Position numbers and translations under genes: made by a program
Shown: positions 43,760 through 56,309 of the stretch, in pieces
Position numbering within the stretch: the stretch's first letter is position 1
How the letters are laid out: each line of letters starts with the position of its first letter
Assembly (NCBI GenBank): GCA_911728455.2
Contig: OU452228.1
Coordinates: 186,001-250,000 of the forward strand
DNA: 64,000 nt
DNA from: Marthasterias glacialis
Lineage: Eukaryota; Echinodermata; Asteroidea; Forcipulatida; Asteriidae
Direction of reading: 5' to 3'
The notes under the pieces: model-generated
Seen by the model: only the letters and a program-made list of their open reading frames with translations
The model's database searches: none
What the model was told of the DNA's origin: nothing

Positions 43760-44401
43760 GTGAGTCTTTTAAAAGATTGTATGATGACATGAATGAAGTT
43801 GACATACTTACAAGATGATTAATTGTCCTCCAGCAAACTTGCAACCACATTACATGTACCGATTTGTAAAATATTGGAATGTTTTCCTTTTTAGTTTTTG
43901 CTTCTGATAAACATGTTCTGCTGTGTGTGTTACATTGCACATCAAAATGAAGACATGCAAGTTATATTATTCACACTGTTGATGCTTTACATTTGTACAT
44001 ATTGATACACAATGTTTTGTTGATCTAACTGCATATTCAAACCATTTCAAGTGTATTAACTTGTTATTATGTAAACATTGCTCTATGTCTCAGATGAACT
44101 GGTTTCAGTAACAAGTTAGGGCCAACCTCTTGATTTAGTTTCATTTAATTTTATAAATATTTGTACATATATCTATGTTCTTTCTCAAGGTAATATTCGT
44201 TTGATGTTTATTTTAAATAAATGACAACATGAAAGTTTCTTTCCACTCAGAGTGCTGATCTGGAAAGGTTGTAGGGATGACATGATTAGATTCACAATGT
44301 ATAGTATTTTGCTTTACTGTAATCATTAATGTGAAGCAAAATCGAACAAGAATAAATCACATATTATATCAGTAATTAAATGATTGTATTTTTCATTTTA
44401 G

Positions 44402-44511
44402 GGTGATACCCCAGACTGTGTTGTTGAAGAGTGCCAAGAGCTTCCTTGCAATCAACTTTAGATGGTCAGTATCTCAGATGAGTGCTGCCCTCTATGTTGG
44501 GAAGAGGATTA
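44402..44511 (+). pseudogene. Decayed VWC-domain exon B
   Basis: Follows TTTTTCATTTTAG. Reads GDTPDCVVEECQELPCNQL, stop (TAG), MVSISDECCPLCWEE: the second half of a VWC domain, with the hallmark E-C-C-P-x-C. One nonsense codon; no GT donor where expected. Confidence 0.7.
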
Positions 44512-45397
44512 TTTCTTTGACAGAGTTTTGATCAAATGAAGAATCTTGTAAACTAGCTGGAGATAAATACACAAACTGTAATGTAAGTCCTTCAGAAATT
44601 CAATGATAATCAATAGTATTTGATGTTGTCAAGTCTGCTTACTTCTTTCTGTATGAAAGTAAGATATATATTTCTGACTTCATATTCTAGCGGAAATGCA
44701 TGTGACTAGCACGTGATAGTTTATATTTTAGTGTATTGTGTGCTGCGTGTCTACTTCGCGATGCAAGCAGGTGGAGCTTAGCGCATGCAGTGACCCGGAC
44801 TGGCAGGGTGCGTGTGCGCATTGTAGTTTTGAAAACAAGCTTGGGCTGCAGTAGGGCATGGCAGCGGTGGTTGTTTTGGCTAGAGCGAGTCAGTCGCCGA
44901 TAGGTTATGATAGAAAGTGCTGTAAATAATCCTGCAGAGCAGACAAGACAATAAGTTAATTGTACAACTTGTATATTTTTTGGTTAATTCTTACATATTG
45001 TTTCAGGCTAGGTGCCTAGACATTGTTCTTGCATAAGTAGTGGCAAATATTGTGTATATATTTTAACGTGATTGGTTTTGTGACACGCTAGTAGAGTGTA
45101 GTCGCCGGCCGCAAAAGCTTTGGCTTGTGGCAAGAGTGACAACACCTTCTAGCAGTGGAATATTTAAGTAGTGTATAAGTAAAACTAGGACAGTGTAGGG
45201 CACGTTCTTGAAGTGTTGTAGTTTCCTTGAGTGCGCCAGGAACATGTACAGGCTCGCTACAAAAGCTTCGGGCTTGTGGTGAATGCAATCACAATTCTGG
45301 AAGTGCTATTGGTACTACGAGTGCATTGCTTGTTCTATCAGGTGTTTAGTGTTCCACTGTCCGTGGTTACACAAAAATCAAGGATAACTTGCAAGTA

Positions 45398-45640
45398 CTG
45401 ATGGTTACATACACTAGCCTTTTGGGTCACTACAGAATTTTGTCGGTTGCCACAACTGCTGATGGTTACATGCAAGTGTTGTTGATTACATGCAAGGGTT
45501 AATGGTTACGTGCAAGTGTCGTTGATTACATTCAAGTGTTGATGGTTACTACAAGGGTAGTTGGTTACTACTACCAGTTGGTTACTAAGAGTCTAGTTGC
45601 CATGGTTACCAAATTGCCGTTGGTTACGTACAACTGTAAG
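45398..45640. repeat. Degenerate ~24-bp tandem repeat
   Basis: Repeated TGATGGTTACATGCAAGTGT-like units (GTTGATTACATGCAAGGGT, GTTGGTTACTACTACCAG) about ten times, with increasing divergence to the right. Confidence 0.75.
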
Positions 45641-46225
45641 GCTCTGTATTAGATTTCAAGTGATGGTTTAGACTTGTACATTCATTGGCCCAAAAGAAAC
45701 AGGTTATGAATAAAAGAAATCCCTGTCCAATCATGTACACTGTTTAATTGAATTTTGATTGCTGGAATAAATGATCTTGTAATTAGTCACCGACAATCCA
45801 CTTGTCAAGGTGTGTGTGTTTTTGAGTAACTGTGTGTATTAACAGAGAGTTGGACAATCATCAGCAACCGACGGTATATTTCCTCCAAAACAGACCTAGT
45901 CCCTTAGCCTTAGATCCCTTGATGATCTGAAGCCTGAGGAAGAATTAGGCCCAAGATCAAATTGTAATTTTGCCTGTAATAATTGCAATTCCACCACAAT
46001 ATCAAAACCTTTTCAATGGTAGCAAATTTTCTGTTGTAAATACCCATTTGCTTCATCATTGTTATACCTGTACTCATATAAAGTTATCTTCATTATTCTT
46101 ATGTTTGGTTGTTTGTTTGTTTCAAGCTAAAAACAAATACTAGCACTAACTGTGTTCAGTTAAAAAGGGGATTTAATCTTGTAGTAAAGGATTTATTTTG
46201 TTGAGAGTTGTCTAGGAGACCTACC

Positions 46226-46308
46226 CCTCCCAAAAAACCAAACAAACAAACAAACAAACAAAAAAACAAACAAAGAACCCAACAAACAAATAAACAAAAC
46301 AAAACTAG
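46226..46308. repeat. (CAAA)n microsatellite
   Basis: AAACAAACAAACAAAC runs with interruptions. Confidence 0.95.
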
Positions 46309-46651
46309 AAAACATTACACTGGATACTGTGTAATGGCTCATTTTATTGGCAGTCCTATACAGAGTGCAGCAAAATAAATACTTTGCTAAAAAAATGAAT
46401 TTATGACAGATATTATATGACTATCTTGGATTTGCTTTGTTCAATAAACAAAAACTTCAAAATTTGTTAATGGCCTCACGTTTTGACCCTAGTTGAGTCT
46501 TTCTCTAGAAAAAAACTCTGCTTGGGTCGAAATGTAAACAATGTATTGTTTGACATTGGTCACTTAATGTGAAGAGTTGATGATGGCAACCTCCTCACTA
46601 TTTTTCTTCCAATGAGACTTGATTATTTTGTTTCTATTTTTATAATTGTAG

Positions 46652-46751
46652 AATAGTAGAGTTGAATGCTCTTTGAATCCTTACCCGGTTCTAGATTGCC
46701 CACAGGATGAGCAGATTAAACACAATGGTGATTGCTGCCCTCAATGTACAG
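46652..46751 (+). pseudogene. VWC-domain exon C (intact frame)
   Basis: A 100-bp exon after TTTTATAATTGTAG and before CAG|GTACAA. Open in phase 0 and ends in phase 1: NSRVECSLNPYPVLDCPQDE then QIKHNGDCCPQCT, with C...C.....G-D-C-C-P-x-C of the VWC C-terminal half. It is the best preserved exon of the set; classed with the pseudogene because its neighbours carry stops. Confidence 0.75.
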
Positions 46752-47132
46752 GTACAATCTACTAAGTGTGGGATACCTCAAATCAATTTTAGTCTGGTAC
46801 TGAAACCAGTCCCAGACTCTCTTGTTTACTGAACTTAGACTCATTACACATCTAATAGCACAATCAACAATAACAGGCTGAATAGACTTTGACTTCCCTC
46901 TGAATTTACTGTAGTGCCTTACCTTCCATATGATAGTCTGCAGTAACTGTCACTTCTTATAAGAAAATGACATTTAAAAGAAACATTTCAGTCAAGATGT
47001 TTTCTATATAATATAATTGTCAATCTTCTGTGTGATTGCCAGTTTTTGTTATTGAATCATTTATCTATTGAACAATTTGACTGATTTCTTACTTAATTCT
47101 GAAAAGCTTCTCTGTGTTTTCTTTACTCACAG

Positions 47133-47239
47133 GTGCATTCGGTTTGTATAATGGAGTGAGATACTTCACTAATACAGCTTGGAAGAGTATCAAGAATACT
47201 GACCATACTAAAGCCACCATCTACAGTTCCACACTATGA
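47133..47239 (+). pseudogene. VWC-domain exon D, truncated
   Basis: Acceptor TTTCTTTACTCACAG. Joined in phase 1 to exon C it reads GAFGLYNGVRYFTNTAWKS, matching the start of a VWC repeat (x-YNG-V-x-Y...W), then loses its cysteines and reaches TGA at 47237-47239. No donor found. Confidence 0.65.
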
Positions 47240-47258
47240 CCAACTCCAACCCTCTTGT

Positions 47259-47286
47259 TGTGTGTGTGTGTGTGTGTGTGTGTGTG
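47259..47286. repeat. (TG)n microsatellite
   Basis: About 14 TG dinucleotides just downstream of VWC exon D. Confidence 0.95.
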
Positions 47287-49687
47287 CCCTAACTACACCA
47301 CCCTATGGGGGTAATAAGACCAGAGAGGCAACAAACATTTCTAAATTATGTTCAGTGTCTGCTTGAAGAAAGTACAATATTGCCCAAGTAATTGGATAAA
47401 GGTTGAAATCCCCTGCTCCACAATGGAAGGATGTTGATGACGATGGTTATGTCTTATATTGTGGGAGGCTCAAGAAAAACAAGCTGTTAGGCACTGGGGT
47501 GTATAATGTTGCACACATTGATAGACTGATTTGATGGTAGGCCTAGAAGTCCTTATTGTTTTTTTATTTATATGAAGTGGATTAATACATTGACAACTAT
47601 TTGAAGTCTTTAATGTGACTTGATAGATTACAGGAATATCATCTCTGACTTGTCTCACTGCTCCTTGTTTCTTGAATCGTTTCTGTATGAGTACAATATT
47701 GGGCCACTGCTATGTCACTCACTGCTCCACTACCTCAGGGTCAAGTTGCTATCAAATAACTTCACAAAGGCATTAATACAGAGGACTTTTGAGCATCCCT
47801 AAAAACATTTTTTTTTTTTGGAAATAGTTATTCCAATTCATTGCGTTTTTATTATTTACACCCTAGATAACAGACATAAACTGGAGCTTTAGTTCCAAAA
47901 ATACGAAATTGATCAATTGTATATCGTTGTCCACACTTGTAATAACTCAGTTGTGAACATCAGTCTCAATGGAGAAGACAACCTGATAATGATTATTAAT
48001 GAATATTTCAGTTATACTAACTGAGCGTTATGATCATGGTGAACAGAAACCAGATTGTATGTAATCTCATTGTCAAAATGAATGATTTTCTGTTTTGTTC
48101 TGGAGCAATCTATAGTCATGGCAAGTGCTAGAACCGTATTTTTGTCCAACATGCTCATGTTGTTCAGTATTTCACAATCCATCTGCAAAAGAGGGTGCTT
48201 TTCGACATGACTGGCTTTACAGTCATAGACTTGTATAATAAACATACTTTGTTGTAACTAACTTGCCAAATTATTTATCTATAGTTGATTTCACAAGTAA
48301 CATCAGTTAAACCAAAGTGGTTTTGCAGGTAAATTTATGTTTTATCCTTGATTTACTTTGTAAGATGTCCGTGTAGTAATTTTATTCCCTGTAAAACGAG
48401 TCAATAAATACGACTGTAGCAAACACATGGTGTTCCTTCTCCCATAACAATCGTCCTAAATCCTATGCTCGGCCAAAAAGTCGTGTTGTTGAAAAATGTT
48501 GACTTAAAAACTAGCGTGAACACATTACTAAGGTTTGGTTAATGCAAATTCCATTGTAAGTTTTGTGGCACGTCACATCTTTAATTATTTAAAAGTATGC
48601 ACATTGCAAATCAAACGTCTACGTTGGTAAATTAACGTTTCTTAACGTTTGTTAAAATGAACTTTGGTTCACGGAGATTTTCAGCACCATGGGTACGACG
48701 GAGGTGATATTTTATGGCTTGATAAGTTGAGTTTGTCGGTGGTACAAACCACATTGATGATTGAGGTGTTCGTGTCCTCGGCATTTGGAAAGACATCCAT
48801 TGGCTTTTTTGAGATAAGCTGGGAACTTTGAGAGCATCATAAAGTGCCCTAGTATTATCTCAAAAATGCTTCATAGGTGGACGACGGCGCTCAATGAGTG
48901 TTTGGCCGAGGACGTACGTGAGGTCCATTGCTGGGCACTTCGGCCTGCAATCCAAGGCACTAACGCCATACATTTTCGGGTGTATGGCGGACATGATCCA
49001 TTTTGGATATTGTGCCTTGGACAATTTACTGGTCCGTTGCAGGGGACCGTTGGTGACCGTTCTTCCTCCTATCTGTGAGTGATAGTTGATGGAGAATTGG
49101 AACACTTTTGATCGGAGTGGGATTACAATACAAAACAAATAAAAGGCAAGAAATGTAGAATTAACTTAACTTAACTTAAAGGGGGTTGTTACGTCATCAT
49201 AATGGCAGGACTGGCTGTGCGTGGAAGGATGAACTCTCACCAAACTAAAACCATTAATACCAATCTTAGTTGTATTAAATTTAGCTACAAGGAAGCCATT
49301 TTGAGCAAACATAACTCCATTGAGTTGAACAACTCTCAACTCCACCATCTTTTTATTTATCTATGTCTGGCAGAATTCGCCAAGTCACTCTAAGAAAATC
49401 TGCCACCGGCTGTCTTTTTTACCTAAAGTATCTTTTCGTGGTTTAATATTCTTCCATCAGCTGACTAGTACCTACTTTTTTAATTGTAGTTACTTTTTGT
49501 ATTTATGTATTAATGTTTTTTTTTTTAATAATGTGTGTTTATTTTACTTGTTAAGGTGCAGAACAAGAGCAATTTTCATGTTGATCACGACGAATGAAAA
49601 TGAATGGAACTGAATTTGTTGTAACAGAAGTTGTTGTGGTTTCTACAGTTGAAATCTGAGTAGTTTAATCAGATTAGCATGCATGAG
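47287..49687. other. No gene recognised
   Basis: AT-rich with a moderately CpG-bearing patch at about 48860-49080 that is open on both strands, but with no domain or splice support. A short TTAACTTAACTTAACTTAA run lies near 49162-49180. Confidence 0.45.
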
Positions 49688-49925
49688 AGTCCAATAATCT
49701 TTTTGTTTTGTGTTTAATTCCAAATGTGTACTCGGCAGAATTACTGTCTGTAAATGAAATTTATAAGATGTTACTGTGTTACAGAAATGGAGCGTTAATT
49801 ACTGGTGTCATACAGTTAGGCTAGGTTTCCAAGAAGACCATTGTTTAGGAGGCTTTGTGTATTTTAGATTGGCAATGTCATGATTGGACTAATAATTTAT
49901 TTTCTGAAACCTAAAGGTCAGTTTA
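49688..49925. repeat. Dispersed repeat segment P, copy 1
   Basis: Diverged match, same orientation, to 51694-51935: TTCAATAATCT/TCCAATAATCT, TACTGTCTGT, CATTTTAGATTG/TATTTTAGATTG, CTCATGACAGT/GTCATGATTGG in order. Confidence 0.6.
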
Positions 49926-50344
49926 ACTATTTCTACTCTACGACCCTTTGAATTAGATGAAAGCAGTATCTGCTAACAAAAACCATTCAATGTGTTTTCG
50001 AAGGCGTTTATGTGTTTTATTCCTAACCATTATGAAGGCAAAGCGCCCTCACTCGGCTGTTGGGGGTTCATTGTTCTTACATAAAGTTGATAGAATGCAT
50101 CTATTAAATTGAATATTGGTTTATAACTATCAGCAGTGAACTATCCTTTGTATGATTCCTAGTTTAACAACCCTATCCCATTATAAGTGTTTGCCTATAA
50201 ATTCTCAAGTGTCCATTTTAAAGATCCTTAAAAATAAAGACAACGAAAATGGGGCAAGTTAAAAGTGATTATTCGACCATTTTGGGGCATTTAAACAATT
50301 ATTATTTTACGCGTAGACATTTCATTAAGCTCCATGTGTGGATA

Positions 50345-50465
50345 TCCCTCTAGTGTCAGTTAATCCCAAAAGACAATAAATCCCTTCATGTTTGATTCTT
50401 AACCATCCGTGTAAAAGGGTCACTATTTCTTCCTCTCAGCCTCGTTTTGGAGGTTCTTATTTTTG
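50345..50465. repeat. Dispersed repeat segment Q, copy 1
   Basis: Matches 51244-51367: AGTGTCAGTTAATCCCAAA, GACAATAAATCCCTTCATG, CACTATTTCTTCCTCTCAGC, CTCGTTTTGGAGGTTCTTA. Segments P and Q appear in opposite order in the two locations. Confidence 0.75.
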
Positions 50466-51243
50466 GTGGTTCTTAAACACAAGCTATCTACATCCTAGTG
50501 GTGGCGGTAAAAATAACAAATCGCCGTCCCGATACTTCTGATATTCTTTCTAGCTACCCGTAATTAAAATGCAACCGTTAGGGTTGCATACCGCCCTCTC
50601 TCAGTAACGCTTTTTACGGGACGTTGATGGTACTCCACAAAGACCACTGCGATTTCAATATTATTATTCACAAGTTACCACACATGTAACAATTCACACT
50701 GTGTGAATTTGGCAGTTCAATTGTCGTAAAGTTTGCTTTTCAGAAAAGCCATCGATTTCTATCCCTTTTACTTAATTTGCTAAAAGACATTACAATTACT
50801 TAGAAAACTGGGGGAAAAGTACCATGGCTGATTTAAATTGTTTTATGACGAAGTTTACGAGCGCTGCGCATAAACATTATTAAGCATGAACAACAAGTCA
50901 CGCACAAGGATGCACCCTTCACACCGGTACCATCTTTCGATGTTGAATGTTCATTTAGACAAAAGCAACAATTTGGGGCTTCTTCAAAGCAAAAACAACT
51001 CGGAACAAGTGTTCCTTTTGTGAAAGTAAGAGACCGTTGTGGGCTTAAAATGACCGATTTTTGAGCTCAACGCATGGATTAAATGTTGACCTGGTTCTAC
51101 TAAAACCCAACGCGTACCTTGATGCTCTCCAAACGCCGTTTTTCACTGTAAAACATACAACTTATTTTCTACAATTTTTGCACAAAATGTAACTCTCCTT
51201 GTGGATAGGCCCCATAATCCGGGTACCACCTATGACGCTGTGA
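50466..51243. other. No gene recognised
   Basis: AT-rich spacer between the two copies of segment Q. No ORF. Confidence 0.5.
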
Positions 51244-51367
51244 CCGTCTTTTAGTGTCAGCAATCCCAAAGACAATACAACATTTCAGGCCGAATTCTAA
51301 GTCATTCATGATTGTTTACTAGGACCACTATTTCTACCTTTCAGCCTCGCTTTGGAGGTTCATACTA
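51244..51367. repeat. Dispersed repeat segment Q, copy 2
   Basis: Second copy of 50345-50465, same orientation (AGTGTCAGCAATCCCAAAG, CACTATTTCTACCTTTCAGC, CTCGCTTTGGAGGTTCATA). Confidence 0.75.
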
Positions 51368-51693
51368 GCAAAGGCGTTGTGGCGCTATACGATCTTTGAT
51401 GCAAACGGAAACTACAGTTTCAATTGATCAGAAGTGCCCTCCTCCTCCTTAGAAAAGAATGGTGCACGCCTTTGTCACCCTAAACCTTTACCCTAGTTCC
51501 TCAATATAAAACAATGATTTATAAAAGGCAATAACAACATCAACATCAACTGTACTTTGATCAATATAGTAAAATATTATTTTCTTAATGCATTCTGTTA
51601 ATATTTATCTTGTATCAAAATCATTGAAACTAATTAGTAGGCATTATAGTGTAGGCCTAATGTCATTGTCTTGTGTTATAGATCAGAGCAACA

Positions 51694-51935
51694 GGTCAGG
51701 AGCTTCAATAATCTGTTAGTGTTATTTACAGTCAATTTATTTACCATTGGCAAATTACCGTCTGTGTAACCAAGCATGGTGGATGGTTTGTGTCCAGTAT
51801 TAATGGCTTATTTTATCAAGTGTGCTGAGTTTGCAGGAAGGCCAAAATATGACGTTTTGTGCATTTTAGATTGTTAATCTCATGACAGTCCTGACGGAAA
51901 TATTTCCTGATACTTAAAAGCTCAGATTACAAACT
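51694..51935. repeat. Dispersed repeat segment P, copy 2
   Basis: Second copy of 49688-49925, diverged. Confidence 0.6.
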
Positions 51936-53790
51936 TGTTCAGACATAATAGAAGCATTGATTTCTTTGCACATGTAATAAAATTTAACCCACACAATTGG
52001 CAAATATTCAACCGATCCTAACATTAATTTTTTTTTTAAAGTCAGGATGTTATCCTTTTCGGTACAGGGAGTATTGATATTAAGACGTGTTTCATTGTGA
52101 AAGTCAACGTCTCAGTGTTAAGTTTTGTCCCTCCATTCTTATAAAAGTCGCACCATGTGCATGTGGCATACATTGTTGAATACATTGAAATGTGGCGCAC
52201 ATTGGACTCGTGAAACCAAATTCATTAATAGCGCCCTATAGTGTCAACAGGAAAGTCAAATAGCCGGGAACTTACAATACAAGTCGACACATGGTTTCTG
52301 AACGGTCCCAGAGTATGGAACTTAAAACTGTCGAGGTAAGCGCATTTAACCGTAAAAAGCAACATTTATTGAATTAACATGTGCATGTATAGTTTGGTTT
52401 TATGTGGTATCATTGATGGTACGTAGTTTGGTTTAATTTTGTGTGAAAATACAAAACAAAGTTGGGTTGTATCTGTCATCCCAGACTGGTACTGAACAAC
52501 ACTTGACTCCATTGCACTCCGACAGGGTTCTAAACACAAGGCCGTCAAAACCGTATACCAAGTCTCCAACTTTGGCTCTTTTTCACAAAAATGCACACGT
52601 TTCTGAGGCAAAATGCCCTCCTTGCATCTTTTTAGACTCTTTCACTTACACTCACGTGCAAACTGCTCACAAATGTTTGCAAAATGTGAAATTTTTTGAC
52701 ACACAATTGCCCTGCAGCTAGCCCTATGCGGTGGACTACTTCTGCTTCTTGGCCCTACGAATGCTATGACCCACAATGTAACATCAACTTTGGAAATGAG
52801 ACTTGCATTTTTTAGCACCACTTTTTCACTTGATGATATCTTGGTCATTGCCGAAGAGTCTGAGAGCACATTAGATCCTAGACCCAGTAACTGGGGCGCT
52901 GTACTCCTTTTTTGAGATTTTTGACATTATCTGTCGTACTAGCGCCCCAGTCCGTGGTATATTTGGAAAGTGCTCTGAAGCGTTTTTTTTTCTGAATCAG
53001 TTACAAAATTTCGACAAAGACTCGACAGAATTGCTTGAAAATCGCCTACTGGCTTCTCCAAGTATTTACGGTGAAATAAAATGCAGTTAATTGTACTCAC
53101 GATCATTTTTGGTCCTCCAAATCGATGATTTTTAGCCCACTATCACGCATATATCAAATTTGCTGTTAGAATCGCCATTTTGAATGTGATACTCAACGAC
53201 TGTTTCCTTCTGTGTATAAACGATGCGAGGATTGCGTGTTCACTGAGGCCCTGACTTTCATATTGTTTTCCGCGCAGTCAACGCAGGATACCAGGCTGTG
53301 TGTAGCGCCAATGTTCACTGATGCCCTGACATTCATATTAATTTGCGCAGTCAATGCAGGATACCAGCTGTGTAGCCTGGTATCCTGCGTTGACTGCGCA
53401 GAAAACAATATGAAAGCCAGGGCCTTAGCACACACGCAATTCTCGCAGCATTTATACACATAAGGAAACAGTCATTGAGTATCACTTTCAAAATGGTGAT
53501 TCATAACGGCAAATTTGAGAGTGGGCTAAAAATCATCGATTTGGAGGACCGAAAATGATTGTCTGTACAAATAAATGCATTTTATTCCATCTTAAATACT
53601 TGGAGAAGCCAGTAGGCGATTTTCAAGCATTTCTGTTGAGTCTTTGTTGTAATTTTGCAATTTTATAACTGATTCATAAAAAATCCGCTTGCCACACTTT
53701 CCAAATATTTCACAGACTTGGGCGCTAGTACGACCGATGTCAAAATCTCAAAAAAGCAGTACAGCGCCCCAGTTACTGGGTATAGTCGAG

Positions 53791-53949
53791 GCCATGATGG
53801 TTGCTGTTGTGTATGCACACGCTGTACAGCCCTTGGAACCTATACGTCATCACTTCGAGTTTAAAGTCACAAGAAGACTGCTGGTACAAAGACTAGAGTA
53901 CAGGTCATAGCGGTGTACAGTGTGCATGTGCAACAGCAACCATCATGGC
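53791..53949. mobile_element. 159-bp palindromic MITE nested in the right arm
   Basis: Starts GCCATGATGGTTGCTGTTG and ends in CAACAGCAACCATCATGGC, with the complementarity continuing as GTGTATGCACACGCTGTACA against TGTACAGTGTGCATGTGCAA. It lies inside a ~240-bp segment (about 53785-54025) absent from the left arm. Confidence 0.85.
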
Positions 53950-54202
53950 TCCGACGATGTTTGAATGTGTATTTATCAGCTCCAGATTTTTCAAAACATT
54001 CCACCAAAATGAGTCATTGCATCGCGAATCTAATCTACTCCAGACTCTTGAGCAATGACCAAGAGAATATCAAGGGAAAAATTGGTGCTAAATAATGCAT
54101 GTCTCATTTCCAAAGTTGATGTCACATTATGGGCCACAACCTTCGTAGTTTTCAAGAAGCGGAGGTAGTCCAGCATATTGGCACTATTTATGGTACTCCC
54201 CG

Positions 54203-54498
54203 CAACACACTCAGTGTGCAAACCAATGGTCAACATGAAATGTTGAGAAAGTGTTAGGCTACATCACACAGGTAACGGGGTCGCCTGCTATCAGACTCCC
54301 CAGAAAAATCAGACATTCCGAGTGGCATCAACTGAGGGCGCTGTGAATTTGCTGCACTGTAATGATGTCTGTGGCCGATTGATAACTCAGCACGCATCAC
54401 TCTGAATTTCCGGGGAGTCCAATGAACGTTTACCCCGGTGACCTGTGCTGAGCCAAACACTTCATGTTGACCATTGGTTTGTACACAGAGCGAACTGC
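54203..54498. mobile_element. ~295-bp foldback element nested in the right arm
   Basis: TGCAAACCAATGGTCAACAT (54220) is inverted as ATGTTGACCATTGGTTTGTA (54464). Pairing continues inward through CACAGGTAACGGGGT / ACCCCGGTGACCTGTG and GACTCCCCAGAAA / TTTCCGGGGAGTC. The whole segment is missing from the corresponding place in the left arm, which dates it after the large palindrome. Confidence 0.85.
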
Positions 54499-54709
54499 AT
54501 GGCAATTTTGTGTCAAGAAATTTCACATTTTGTAAACACCTGTGAACAGTTTGTACAAGTGCAAGTGTAGGTTAAAAATTTACTGAAGATGCAAGGAGGG
54601 CATTTTGCCTCAGGAACATGTGCATTTGTGAAAAAGAGCCCAAGTTTGGACACTCGGTACACGGTTTTGACGACTTGGTATTCAGAACCCTGTCAGAGTG
54701 CAATGGAGT

Positions 54710-55483
54710 ATCAGATCTACACATATACTAGCCTTGGTAAGACGTCAGTCTCCAGTGCACTACCACTGACATCCTGGGTTTAATAAAGCTTCTCTACAAT
54801 GTGAACAAAATTACGAGAGATGTTTTCTCCTATTTTCACCTGATGTTGGAAGCTGCAAGTCTGTTGATAAGTTCCCGGTACTTTAAAATACTCTTTGAAT
54901 ATCTTTTAAATAATATCTGCTTTCAGTTTTGGTGAAAAGTATACTAAAAATAAAACGGGAACGGGAAAAATTGGCTCGAACATAATGTAATTTCCTCGTA
55001 AAGTTTTTAAATGCACATGCGTCCAAGAGTGCATTGCTGGGTCCCAGTGTTAATGGCAATGCACAAATTGCACAGGAAAATAAGCGTGCAACAAATTGTG
55101 CACAATACAGCTCTGTGTAGCTAGCTAAATGTTGTGAGCGCATGTTTAATTTGTGCATTGCAATTACACGCACTTGGTAGTAACTAGACGGCGCCCTCTT
55201 TGGCGTTGCTAAGCATCATATTACATGCATGTATGTTGTTTGTTTCAACTGGAGTAAGTAATGGAAGTTTTTGCTGACTTCTGTTTCCTGACTTTTTTTC
55301 ATTTGACATCCGTAAATAGTGTGTGCCCAAAACATTTTAAAGTTTTCGAACCTGCCAGTCTGTAAGTATTGGACACAAGGATTATGTGAATGACGTTTTT
55401 GCTAATTTAATCAGGTAAAACAATGAAGTAATTTTGTTAAACTTTTGTTTGCCATGCAGGGACCCTTTCAAATGTAGGACGTC
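54710..55483. other. No gene recognised
   Basis: AT-rich spacer between palindromes. A GCGCCCTCTTTGGC motif is at 55191. Confidence 0.5.
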
Positions 55484-56005
55484 AGTGGCAGTGCAATGGA
55501 GACTGAAATCCTACCAGGGCTGCTGCTACATACATTGTGTGCACAGGTGAGGTATAGGCTTAGTAAGACCAATAAATAGTGTCAATTATGCTGGACTACC
55601 TCCACTTCCTGGCGCTCTGACCACATATCATTAGAGACTGTGATAACATTTTAAATAAAAATGGTTGGATTTTTCACTTACCTTGGAACGTAACTGTGGT
55701 GAGTAGTTTAAAATGATTTTCTCTCCACCCCTCCATCGGTTTTCATGTAATTTTATGAAGAATCTCCGAGCTGACGATACATGTTTATATCACCGTCGGT
55801 GCCATGATGTTTATTGATGATGTTTTTTGTTTGAAATGTCATCACAGTCCCTGATGCTATGTGGTCATAGGGCCAAGAAGCAGAGTTAGTCCAGCATATT
55901 GACACTATACTGGGCTAAGGCTTGGTATGTTACTACAGCACTACTAACTAACTAGGTACTGGCAGGATGTAAGTCTCCATTGCACTACTGCACTGATGTC
56001 ATGGG
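55484..56005. repeat. 520-bp palindrome of the same repeat family
   Basis: GACGTCAGTGGCAGTGCAAT (55484) is inverted in ATTGCACTACTGCACTGATG (about 55977). Further in, ATGCTGGACTACCTCC, TCTGACCACATATCAT and GACTGTGAT pair with their complements at about 55850-55905. Parts (GCTGGACTACCTC, GCACTACC...GACATC) also occur at the edges of the 52506-54709 palindrome. Confidence 0.8.
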
Positions 56006-56309
56006 CCTAAATTCATAGAGCTTACTTAGGCAGCAAATATTGCCTAATATTATCCAACAGCAAAAATGTGCTTAGTTACTTGTTGTGCTGTAGAAGCTGT
56101 ATCTTTTTGCATACTTAGTCACTCAGTACAGAGTATGCAGTGCACCTATGATGTACATGAACATTATGTAACCTGTATTACATGTACATGTAAGGCTTAG
56201 TAGTACTACTACTTAAGTATGGCACTGTGATTGGTAGAGTGGTACTGGTAGTCTAGTGGTACTGGGAGGATGTAAGACTCCAATTCAAGACTGCACTGAT
56301 GTTCTTGGC

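Larger units (their letters stand above)
43760..46651. other. Introns and insertions between VWC exons
   Basis: Mostly AT-rich. About 44700-45100 is locally GC-richer with no ORF. 45900-46020 and 46440-46570 carry AGCCTGAGGAAG- and GGTCGAAATG-type phrases reminiscent of Penelope-like element ends, too weak to annotate. A tandem repeat and a microsatellite are listed separately. Confidence 0.45.
52506..54709. mobile_element. 2.2-kb giant inverted repeat (foldback)
   Basis: Left arm 52506-53363 and right arm 53374-54709 are complementary along their lengths around a centre near 53368. Paired landmarks: GCAAAATGCCCTCCTTGCAT (52609) with ATGCAAGGAGGGCATTTTGC (54590); GTAACTGGGGCGCTGTACT (52888) with AGTACAGCGCCCCAGTTAC (53760); TCCAAATCGATGATTTTTAG (53117) with CTAAAAATCATCGATTTGGA (53526); CTGGTATCCTGCG at the centre. 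The right arm is ~480 bp longer because two smaller palindromes have inserted in it. The left arm has a local duplication near the centre (53246-53300 and 53314-53365). No transposase; ORFs here are short. Confidence 0.9.

Noticed and set aside
46440..46570. Penelope-like element terminus (GGTCGAAATG with an inverted ACGTTTTGACCC)
   Set aside because: Too short and too degenerate; no RT or GIY-YIG sequence nearby.
48860..49138. Opposing ORFs of 70 and 92 codons
   Set aside because: Both are open over a small GC-richer patch; no motif or splice context favours either strand.
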